7,976 bases of DNA from Rhodobiaceae bacterium (GTDB lineage Bacteria; Pseudomonadota; Alphaproteobacteria; RS24), in contig NYTN01000025.1 in NCBI GenBank assembly GCA_002683515.1, forward strand, positions 1 to 7,976, in the 5' to 3' direction. Numbering within the stretch: position 1 is the stretch's first letter; the number at the start of each line of letters is the position of its first letter. Shown here piece by piece: positions 1-5,295 of this stretch. The notes beneath the pieces are model-generated. The model did not search any database and was not told the DNA's origin. It was given only the letters and a program-made list of their open reading frames with translations. A program made the position numbers and the translations under genes.

Positions 1-983
1 GCCCGGTTCTGATTGACGGATATTTGCGCAATGCATCTGAAGTCGATGTTGATGTGCTTTGCGATGGAAAAGACGTCTATGTTGCAGGTATACTGGAACA
101 TATTGAAGAAGCGGGCGTTCACTCTGGGGATAGTGCCTGCTCCATGCCACCACATTCTCTCCCGCCGGAAATCATTGAAGAATTGGGACGACAGGCATCA
201 GAAATGGCTTTAGCGCTGAATGTTATTGGTTTGATGAATGTTCAATTTGCCGTCAAAGATTCTATGATTTATGTGATTGAAGTCAATCCTCGCGCCAGTC
301 GGACGGTGCCTTTCGTAGCTAAAGTTTTAGGACAACCAATTGCCCGCATCGCAGCAAAAGTTATGGCCGGCAAAAAGCTCTCGGACTTCAATCTGGCGAT
401 ACCTAAGTTTGAGCATATTGCTGTAAAAGAAGCCGTTTTCCCATTTGGGCGATTCCCTAGCGTAGACACAATACTTGGCCCAGAAATGCGCTCTACCGGC
501 GAAGTGATGGGGCTGGATAAGAATTTTGCGACCGCCTTTGCCAAAAGCCAAATTGGTAGTGGTACGGTTTTACCTATTGAGGGGACAGCTTTTATCTCCG
601 TCAGAAATGACGATAAAAGTAAAATTGTGCCATTGGCAGCAGAACTTCTTGAGCTTGGTTTTAAGATTTTGGCAACCTCCGGAACCTGCAGATTACTGGA
701 GGATAATGGTCTCTTCGTTAAGCAAGTGAATAAAGTGCTTGAAGGTAGACCCCATATTGTTGACGCCATGAAAGACGCCACAGTTGAACTGGTCATAAAC
801 ACGACTGAAGGTGAGCAATCATTGGCTGACAGTAAATCCATCAGACGAACTGCACTTGAAATGAAAATTCCTTATTTCACAACTATTGCGGCAGCAGAGG
901 CTGCAATTTCAGGAATTAAAGCTGTTCGCGCTGGCCCACTTGATGTCCGAAGTCTGCAGGATTACACCGCTAATATTACATAA
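1..983 (+). CDS. carB: Carbamoyl-phosphate synthase large subunit, C-terminal part (partial)
   Basis: This is the 3' end of carB, reading in frame from position 3 with the 5' part outside the window. About 326 residues are visible of a protein that is usually about 1,070-1,090 long. CarB makes carbamoyl phosphate from bicarbonate, ammonia (from glutamine via CarA) and two ATP, feeding pyrimidine and arginine synthesis in the cytosol. The visible part starts inside the second ATP-grasp (carbamate kinase) domain. Family hallmarks are EVDVDVLCDGKDVYVAGILE, then EEAGVHSGDSACSMPP, then the Mg/ATP-binding stretch EVNPRASRTVPFVAKVLG. The last ~130 residues form the MGS-like allosteric domain, with LATSGTCRLLEDNG, the NTTEG loop and a final FTTIAAAEAAI segment. 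The gene ends in TAA. It is followed on the same strand by greA after 97 nt, an arrangement I recall from other alphaproteobacteria. No frameshift or missing motif is seen. Identification is near certain; only the N-terminal half is unseen. Confidence 0.97.
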   Translation, partial: PVLIDGYLRNASEVDVDVLCDGKDVYVAGILEHIEEAGVHSGDSACSMPPHSLPPEIIEELGRQASEMALALNVIGLMNVQFAVKDSMIYVIEVNPRASRTVPFVAKVLGQPIARIAAKVMAGKKLSDFNLAIPKFEHIAVKEAVFPFGRFPSVDTILGPEMRSTGEVMGLDKNFATAFAKSQIGSGTVLPIEGTAFISVRNDDKSKIVPLAAELLELGFKILATSGTCRLLEDNGLFVKQVNKVLEGRPHIVDAMKDATVELVINTTEGEQSLADSKSIRRTALEMKIPYFTTIAAAEAAISGIKAVRAGPLDVRSLQDYTANIT

Positions 984-1034
984 AGAGTTGACCTGAATGG
1001 GCTTTATGTCCGAACATTATATCTTGAAAATTCT

Positions 1035-1057
1035 CGGAGAGGTTTTTTGACTTTCCG
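1035..1057 (+). promoter_or_regulatory. Possible stem-loop in the greA leader
   Basis: CGGAGAG (1035-1041) can pair with CTTTCCG (1051-1057), giving seven pairs including one G-U, around a 9-nt loop that contains six T residues. It lies about 10 nt upstream of the greA Shine-Dalgarno-like AAAGGA (1067-1072). The T run is in the loop rather than after the stem, so it does not look like an intrinsic terminator. A role in greA expression is inference from position; the stem is short enough to be chance. Confidence 0.2.
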
Positions 1058-1080
1058 TTTCGATAAAAAGGATCTGAGTC

Positions 1081-1554
1081 ATGGAAAAAGCCCCAATGAC
1101 AGAAGGTAGCTATCAAAAACTTGATGAAGAAATCAAGCTTCTCAAGGGCCCTGAGCGCCAGCGAATCATCAAGGCTATTGCCGAAGCGCGCGAGCATGGT
1201 GATTTATCTGAAAATGCAGAATATCATGCAGCAAAAGAACAGCAAAGCCACAATGAAGGACGTATTCTTGAACTAGAGGATATGTTGAATCGTGCTGAAA
1301 TTATCGATATTGGTTCCCTGTCAGGTGACAGCGTCAAATTTGGTGCTACAGTAAGCCTTGTTGATGAGGATACTGATGAAGAAATGACTTATCAGATTGT
1401 AGGGGATTATGAGGCAAATGTTGAAGAAGGCCGAATTTCAATATCCTCCCCTATCGCCCGCGGACTAATTGGAAAAGAAACCGGTGACAGCGTTGAAGTC
1501 AGAACCCCCGGTGGAAGCAAATTTTACGAAATTCTTGACGTTAAATTTATCTAG
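1081..1554 (+). CDS. greA: Transcription elongation factor GreA
   Basis: GreA enters the secondary channel of RNA polymerase and stimulates cleavage of the backtracked transcript, so stalled elongation complexes can restart. The 157-residue length is typical (E. coli 158). Residues ~1-78 form the antiparallel coiled-coil finger, carrying the signature AREHGDLSENAEYHAAKE. The tip acids fall at D41 and E44, the same numbers as in E. coli GreA. Residues ~80-157 form the FKBP-like C-terminal domain, ending in SSPIARGLIGKETGD and a TPGG-containing strand. The ATG at 1081 is preceded by AAAGGA with 8 nt spacing. An ATG at codon 6 also exists, but E. coli GreA has the same short lead before its corresponding Met, so the upstream start is preferred. 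It follows carB with a 97-nt gap, so it may be co-transcribed with carB or have its own promoter; no convincing -35/-10 pair was found. The gene converges with the Lrp-type gene, 45 nt away. Confidence 0.97.
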   Translation: MEKAPMTEGSYQKLDEEIKLLKGPERQRIIKAIAEAREHGDLSENAEYHAAKEQQSHNEGRILELEDMLNRAEIIDIGSLSGDSVKFGATVSLVDEDTDEEMTYQIVGDYEANVEEGRISISSPIARGLIGKETGDSVEVRTPGGSKFYEILDVKFI

Positions 1555-1599
1555 CTATTCATAAATAAGCATAAAACGCAAAAGTGACATACCTAAGTC

Positions 1600-2064
1600 T
1601 TAGAGAGGTACACCGGGCTGTTTTTTTGTCTGGCGTATAGTCAAAGATGTTTTGACATTCGCAACATTTGGCGCCGGTGTAAGTTTTTGGGTTAGAAACA
1701 TTTGGAATGATGACAAATCTTCAGAGACACATTTAAGTATAAAGTCAATATCTCCATTTAACATATGGCATTCGCGAACTTCTGGCCAACTCCTCACAAG
1801 TTCTTCAAAAGCTTGCAAGTCTTTGTCTGCCTGACTATGGAGCCCCACCATGGCAAAAACTGTAACAGTAAAGCCCAATTTAGCGGAGTCAACATCTGCG
1901 TGATACCCTTTCAGATAACCGGCTTTTTCAAGTGCCCGCACTCTTCGTAAACAAGGTGGGGCTGAAATCCCAACTTTTTCAGCCAAATCGACATTGGTTA
2001 TTCGACCATCAGACTGTAAAGCGGAGATAATTTTAATATCTATTCTATCGAGTTCTTTTTTCAT
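1600..2064 (-). CDS. Lrp/AsnC family transcriptional regulator
   Basis: This is a 154-residue feast/famine type regulator of normal family length. Residues ~4-60 form the AsnC-type winged helix-turn-helix: ELDRIDIKIISALQSDGR, then DLAEKVGISAPPCLRRVRAL as the turn and recognition helix, then EKAGYLKGY. Residues ~65-150 are the RAM ligand-binding/oligomerisation domain, with the glycine-aspartate loop HMLNGDIDFILK that in this family lies near the effector pocket. Members usually bind DNA as dimers to octamers and respond to amino acids. The effector here cannot be read from sequence. The gene is divergent from trxB across 159 nt, so it may control itself, trxB or both (inference). There is no clear Shine-Dalgarno before ATG 2064, but the family N-terminus fits this start. 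The SAPPCLRRVRALE version reads like the alphaproteobacterial Lrp type found beside trxB. It could equally be named lrp, but orthology to E. coli Lrp is not shown. Confidence 0.93.
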   Translation of the reverse strand: MKKELDRIDIKIISALQSDGRITNVDLAEKVGISAPPCLRRVRALEKAGYLKGYHADVDSAKLGFTVTVFAMVGLHSQADKDLQAFEELVRSWPEVRECHMLNGDIDFILKCVSEDLSSFQMFLTQKLTPAPNVANVKTSLTIRQTKKQPGVPL

Positions 2065-2094
2065 AATGCCGAGAGGTTAAAAGGTGAAAATACT

Positions 2095-2122
2095 ATTGTA
2101 ATTTTATTACCTTTGAGCGCAA
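2095..2122 (-). promoter_or_regulatory. Candidate promoter of the Lrp/AsnC gene
   Basis: On the minus strand, TTGCGC (2117-2122) is followed after 16 nt by TACAAT (2095-2100). The -10 matches the sigma-70 consensus at five of six bases and the -35 at three of six. Transcription would start near 2088, giving a leader of about 24 nt before ATG 2064. An inverted repeat AAAGGT (2080-2085) / ACCTTT (2109-2114) flanks the -10 and the spacer and could be an operator for autoregulation. The promoter call rests on matching to consensus by eye; the operator idea is inference. Confidence 0.42.
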
Positions 2123-2134
2123 GATTTATTCTTA

Positions 2135-2147
2135 GTTAAGTTTTAAC
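2135..2147. promoter_or_regulatory. Small palindrome GTTAA-N3-TTAAC between lrp-type gene and trxB
   Basis: A perfect 5-bp inverted repeat separated by three bases (13 bp in all) lies near the middle of the divergent intergenic region, about 75 nt from each start codon. Lrp-family proteins bind short, AT-rich, imperfect palindromes, so this is a reasonable candidate operator. Palindromes of this size are also common by chance in AT-rich DNA. Function is inferred only. Confidence 0.22.
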
Positions 2148-2170
2148 CATCTAATTTGCCCAAAAACTTT

Positions 2171-2199
2171 TTGTGTCAATTTTTTATCTTGACCATATG
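2171..2199 (+). promoter_or_regulatory. Weak candidate promoter of trxB
   Basis: TTGTGT (2171-2176), a 17-nt spacer and CATATG (2194-2199) give a poor sigma-70-like pair, with transcription starting near 2206. An alternative is TTGACC (2189-2194) with GCATAA (2212-2217), also 17 nt apart, which would put the transcript start at about the trxB ATG (a nearly leaderless message). That would fit the absence of a well-spaced Shine-Dalgarno. Neither pair is strong. Confidence 0.22.
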
Positions 2200-2223
2200 T
2201 TTGGATTCTAAGCATAAGAAGAC

Positions 2224-3174
2224 ATGTCAGATTCTATACACTCAAAAGTCTTAATAATTGGTTCCGGCCCTGCCGGTTACACGGCTGCTGTTTATGCAGC
2301 CAGAGCTATGCTATCACCTGTTTTAGTGCGTGGCCTTCAACCAGGTGGTCAGCTCACAATTACAACAGATGTCGAAAACTACCCCGGATTTGCCGAGGCT
2401 ATTCAGGGCCCTTGGCTAATGGAACAAATGGAAGCGCAGGCCGCGCATGTAGGAACCGAGATTATCTCCGATATTATTACTGATGCGGATTTGAAATCCT
2501 CGCCCTTCTCTTTTAAAGGCGATAGTGGGACAACCTATTCAGCTGATACAGTAATTATCGCCACTGGCGCTCAAGCAAAATGGCTCGGGCTGGACTCAGA
2601 AGACAAGTTTCAGGGCTTTGGCGTATCCGCATGCGCCACATGTGACGGATTTTTCTATAGAGACAAAAAAGTAGTCGTTGTTGGGGGTGGTAATACCGCC
2701 GTAGAAGAGGCACTATTTCTGACAAATTTTGCCTCCGAGGTAACCTTGATACATAGACGGGATGCCTTGCGCTGTGAAAAAATCCTTGAACAACGTTTGC
2801 TGAATCACGAAAAAATTAAGGTGTTATGGGATACGGAAATTGACGAGATCACTGGCACGGAAAAACCATTAGGCGTCACGGGTGCGCGCTTAAAAAACAC
2901 CAAGACGGGCGCACTATCGGATATTGAAGCTGACGGAGTTTTTGTTGCCATTGGTCATGCCCCGGCAACGGAGCTGTTTACTGAACAACTTGAGACCAAA
3001 CAAGGTGGCTATCTCATCACCTCTCCTGACAGCACAGCAACATCTATCCCAGGCATTTATGCAGCGGGCGATGTTACTGATGATATTTACCGTCAGGCTG
3101 TTACCGCTGCTGGTATGGGATGTATGGCAGCTCTTGAAGCAGAGAAATATTTGGCAGAAAAAGAAGCTGTCTAG
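2224..3174 (+). CDS. trxB: Thioredoxin-disulfide reductase
   Basis: This is an NADPH-dependent FAD flavoenzyme that reduces oxidised thioredoxin, the main cytosolic dithiol system. Its 316 residues match the usual low-molecular-weight bacterial TrxB (E. coli 321). Residues 13-18 (GSGPAG) begin the FAD-binding Rossmann fold, followed by PGGQLTITTDVENYPGF. The redox-active CATC lies at 137-140 in VSACATCDGFFYR. The NADPH fold has VVGGGNTAVEEA around 153-163, and the HRRD basic motif at 177-180 contacts the NADPH 2'-phosphate. The FAD-closing motif AAGDVTDDIYRQAVTAAG starts at about 280. All catalytic and cofactor elements are present. The ATG at 2224 places the glycine-rich motif at the normal distance from the N-terminus. 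AAGAAG lies only 2 nt upstream, too close for a typical ribosome binding site. It is divergent from the Lrp-type regulator and convergent, with 12 nt between stops, with the CMD-family gene. Confidence 0.97.
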   Translation: MSDSIHSKVLIIGSGPAGYTAAVYAARAMLSPVLVRGLQPGGQLTITTDVENYPGFAEAIQGPWLMEQMEAQAAHVGTEIISDIITDADLKSSPFSFKGDSGTTYSADTVIIATGAQAKWLGLDSEDKFQGFGVSACATCDGFFYRDKKVVVVGGGNTAVEEALFLTNFASEVTLIHRRDALRCEKILEQRLLNHEKIKVLWDTEIDEITGTEKPLGVTGARLKNTKTGALSDIEADGVFVAIGHAPATELFTEQLETKQGGYLITSPDSTATSIPGIYAAGDVTDDIYRQAVTAAGMGCMAALEAEKYLAEKEAV

Positions 3175-3186
3175 AATTTTAGACGA

Positions 3187-3561
3187 TTAGCTTATTTCAA
3201 GTTCATCAAAAACTTCTGTCATGATCCGACGCGCTTCAAGCGCTTTAGGCCAACCAACATATATCGAAATATGCATCATCATTTCTTCGGCTTCGATACG
3301 GCTTACGCCCTGATGTGCGAGACCTCTGAGATGAACTTTAAGCTCCGTTTCATGCCGCTGAACAGCCAGCACAATACAAGTTATCACCGAACGATCGCGA
3401 AGACCGAGGCCCGGTCTTGACCAGATATCGGCATACGCAGTGGCCATAACCATATCGGACAATACGCCGTTCTTTTGCCCTTCAGCGGGCCTTTCTCCGA
3501 ATACACGCTTGGCGACCTGCCAACCTTTTTCGACACGATCTTTAAAATCTTCTTCACTCAT
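3187..3561 (-). CDS. Carboxymuconolactone decarboxylase (PcaC-like) family protein
   Basis: This 124-residue protein reads end to end like a single-domain CMD-family protein of the PcaC type. The N-terminal helix has KGWQVAKRVFGE (compare the PcaC G-x-x-V-R-R-x-V-L-G pattern). Residues 47-59 are WSRPGLGLRDRSV, followed by a helix with ETELKVHLRGLAHQGVSRIE (71-90) and then MMMHISIYVGWPKALEA (94-110). The only cysteine is C62, so the CxxC pair of AhpD-type peroxidase partners is absent. That favours a decarboxylase-like or unknown enzymatic role, and the substrate cannot be named. No other beta-ketoadipate pathway gene is visible, so calling it pcaC would be unsafe. The ATG at 3561 is chosen because the family alignment begins there. 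A TTG at 3600 would add 13 residues overlapping the upstream aminotransferase, and they look like read-through. It starts 20 nt after the aminotransferase stop and is probably in the same transcript. No clear Shine-Dalgarno is seen, which suggests translational coupling (inference). Confidence 0.85.
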   Translation of the reverse strand: MSEEDFKDRVEKGWQVAKRVFGERPAEGQKNGVLSDMVMATAYADIWSRPGLGLRDRSVITCIVLAVQRHETELKVHLRGLAHQGVSRIEAEEMMMHISIYVGWPKALEARRIMTEVFDELEIS

Positions 3562-3581
3562 ATTATGAGCCCATTTAATTA

Positions 3582-4793
3582 TTAATTTAAGGACGCACAA
3601 AAACGCTGAATACGCGAACAGGCCTCTTTCAAATTCTCATCAGAGGTGGCGTAGCTGATGCGAAAATGAGGTGACAAACCAAATGCTGCCCCATGAACAA
3701 CCGCCACGCCTTCAGCTTCCAACAAGGCGGTGGCAAAGTCTTCGTCATTTTCGATTACCCTTCCTTCTGGTGTTGATTTCCCAACACATCCCGAACAAGA
3801 GGGATAAACATAAAAAGCGCCTTCAGGCGTCAGGCAATTAATACCATCTGCCTGATTAAGCATATCTACCACCATATCACGGCGTGTTTTGAAAGCGGCA
3901 TTACGTTCGGCAATATAACCCTGCGGCCCGTTTAACGCTTCAACAGCAGCCCACTGGCTAATTGAGGTTGGGTTGGAGGTAGACTGGGACTGAATTTTAG
4001 TCATGGCCTTAATCAATTGTACCGGTCCGGCGCAATAACCAATCCGCCAGCCTGTCATAGCATAAGCTTTTGAGACACCATTCATGGTTAAAGTTCTGTC
4101 ATATAAAGAGGGCTCGACCTGAGCGGGTGTCGCAAAGGTGAAATCATCATAAACAAGATGTTCATACATATCATCGGTAAGAATCCAGACATCGGGATAA
4201 CGAACTAAAACATCTGTTATTTTTTTCAATTCATCTGCCGTATAGGCAGCTCCTGAGGGGTTGGAAGGTGAATTAAAAATAAACCATTTGGTTTTGCCGT
4301 TAATCGCGGCCTCAAGAATCTCGGGCTGGAGTTTAAAGCTATCCTCGGCTTTAGCTTCAATAATTACAGATGTCCCACCTGCAAGGCTGACCATATCTGG
4401 ATAACTCACCCAATAGGGTGCCGGAATAATAACCTCGTCACCAGGGTTTAATGTCGCCATAAGCGCGTCATAAATGACAGGCTTCCCCCCTGGCGCCACA
4501 AAACATTGATCCTGAGTATAACTAAGGTCATTATCCCGCTTAAACTTTTCACATATAGCTTCCTTCAACTCAGCAATGCCATTTACGGCAGTGTATTTAG
4601 TTTCACCGCGATTAATCGCCTCTACTGCCGCCTGTTTAATATTATCGGGCGTATCGAAGTCAGGTTCACCTGCACTCAGTCCAATAACATCCACACCAGT
4701 AGCCTGTAATTCCCTTGCCTTGTCAGATATGGCAATGGTAGCCGAAGGCTTAACGCGTGACAGAGTTTCAGAAAGAAAAGATGAGCCGGACAT
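3582..4793 (-). CDS. Class I pyridoxal-phosphate aminotransferase, aspartate (possibly aspartate/prephenate) type
   Basis: This is a fold-type I PLP aminotransferase of 403 residues, of the Ibeta aspartate aminotransferase group. It exchanges amino groups between aspartate and 2-oxoglutarate. Rhizobial and Thermus relatives also accept prephenate, making arogenate for Tyr/Phe synthesis. Visible landmarks: RVKPSATIAISDKA near the N-terminus, GLSAGEPDFDTP (38-49), PYWVSYP (126-132), NSPSNPSG (174-181; N178 contacts PLP), and D207 with Y210 in TDDMYEH. The Schiff-base lysine is K242 in NGVSKAYAMTGWRIGY. R378 in FRISYATS is the expected substrate alpha-carboxylate arginine. ATG 4793 has GGGAG 6 nt upstream (4800-4804 on the plus strand), a good Shine-Dalgarno. 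The closest remembered sequences are alphaproteobacterial aatA/aspC products. One difference is GGKP at 102-105, where those usually have GGKQ. The CMD-family gene follows 20 nt downstream. Substrate range (aspartate alone or prephenate too) is not settled by sequence. Confidence 0.93.
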   Translation of the reverse strand: MSGSSFLSETLSRVKPSATIAISDKARELQATGVDVIGLSAGEPDFDTPDNIKQAAVEAINRGETKYTAVNGIAELKEAICEKFKRDNDLSYTQDQCFVAPGGKPVIYDALMATLNPGDEVIIPAPYWVSYPDMVSLAGGTSVIIEAKAEDSFKLQPEILEAAINGKTKWFIFNSPSNPSGAAYTADELKKITDVLVRYPDVWILTDDMYEHLVYDDFTFATPAQVEPSLYDRTLTMNGVSKAYAMTGWRIGYCAGPVQLIKAMTKIQSQSTSNPTSISQWAAVEALNGPQGYIAERNAAFKTRRDMVVDMLNQADGINCLTPEGAFYVYPSCSGCVGKSTPEGRVIENDEDFATALLEAEGVAVVHGAAFGLSPHFRISYATSDENLKEACSRIQRFCASLN

Positions 4794-4911
4794 AAATTAC
4801 TCCCAGAGGAAAGCGTGAAGGAAACACCACAGGAAGACAAATTACGCCCACAGCCTTCAAATTACAAGCAAGCTTTAGTAAACCTAAAAAAACATTGTTA
4901 GACCCTAATTG

Positions 4912-5221
4912 CTAGGCCGTGTATTCATCAGAAAGCAAGCGGGGCAAGTGCCGGAAGAGCAACAGACCGAATATAAACATTCGAATAACATCACTTATGA
5001 TTTCAGAATTTAGAGGGCGAACATCACGACGCTAAAAAAGCATTTGCGCCCTCTTCCTCTGAAAGAAGCTCATCCAAACGCGAGATATCGGAAACAATTA
5101 AGTCAGGGAATACAGTCGTAATAGCAAAATTTAAAAGATCTATTGCTGTTACACCCACAACAATCATGCTGACTGTCGAGATAATCGCAAAATATATTTT
5201 TATTAAAATTAAGAAGCATGT
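4912..5221 (-). pseudogene. Possible remains of a small membrane-protein gene (two frames)
   Basis: I do not recognise this. On the minus strand one frame is open from 5221 to a TGA at 5024-5026. It reads as a hydrophobic stretch (IYFAIISTVSMIVVGV) followed by DLLNFAITTVFPD and a charged end, SRLDELLSEEEGA. Its first in-frame ATG is at 5167, which would leave a 47-residue protein starting inside the hydrophobic stretch. A second frame, open from 5031 to a TAG at 4912-4914, continues with a polar part (SEIISDVIR) and another hydrophobic run (MFIFGLLLFRHLPRLL). Together they look like one two-helix membrane protein of roughly 100 residues broken by a single-base insertion near 5025-5034. An ATG at 5225 lies in a third frame just ahead. 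Alternatively, both frames are chance openings in AT-rich DNA. No ribosome binding site supports either piece. Support is weak: the length of the gap and the amino-acid pattern only. Confidence 0.28.
5012..5054. repeat. Inverted repeat AGAGGGCG / CGCCCTCT
   Basis: AGAGGGCG (5012-5019) is repeated as its exact reverse complement at 5047-5054, with 27 nt between. Eight GC-rich perfect pairs stand out in a mostly AT-rich gap. There is no T run after either arm, so it is not a typical intrinsic terminator. It overlaps the junction of the two hydrophobic open frames on the minus strand. It may be a protein-binding site, an RNA stem or chance. Confidence 0.4.
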
Positions 5222-5295
5222 TCATTCCTTTTTCTTTTTTTTATTTAGAACCTTGCAATACTAGTAAATTGAGTGGCGATGTCTATATTATTTCT

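Larger units (their letters stand above)
4794..5295. other. Long divergent intergenic region between the aminotransferase gene and uvrB
   Basis: About 500 nt separate the two divergent starts if UvrB begins at 5296. The first ~10 nt hold the aminotransferase ribosome binding site. A strongly AT-rich block at 5189-5213 probably contains the uvrB promoter, but no clean -35/-10 pair was found for either gene. I found no alphaproteobacterial SOS box (GTTC-N7-GTTC or GAAC-N7-GAAC) upstream of uvrB. The minus strand of 4912-5221 carries two adjoining hydrophobic open frames, listed separately. No tRNA-like or terminator-like structure is evident. Confidence 0.6.

Noticed and set aside
269..841. Long open frame (190 codons) on the minus strand inside carB
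   Set aside because: It is antisense to clear CarB coding sequence, its translation is serine-rich and low in complexity, and no family motif is visible; a shadow of carB codon use.
988..1023. sigma-70 promoter for greA beginning with TTGACC at 988
   Set aside because: The -35 is good, but no acceptable -10 is found at 16-18 nt; the nearest AT-rich hexamer is about 21 nt away.
1555..1612. Possible terminator between the converging greA and Lrp-type genes (CTAAG-T-CTTAG and TACCT/AGGTA)
   Set aside because: The inner repeat leaves a one-base loop and the outer stem is only 5 bp, with no T run on either strand; not a credible intrinsic terminator.
3562..3600. Longer CMD-family protein starting from TTG at 3600
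   Set aside because: It would overlap the end of the aminotransferase gene, and the 13 extra residues do not resemble the family; ATG at 3561 fits better.
4506..4818. Two plus-strand open frames antisense to the start of the aminotransferase gene
   Set aside because: Both overlap strongly conserved aminotransferase coding sequence and have no recognisable motif or ribosome binding site.
4912..4980. Independent 22-residue peptide gene from ATG 4980
   Set aside because: No ribosome binding site, very short, and better explained as part of the possible decayed gene or as chance.
5168..5295. SOS (LexA) box upstream of uvrB
   Set aside because: Single GTTC and GAAC words occur, but no second half-site at the 7-nt spacing used in alphaproteobacteria.
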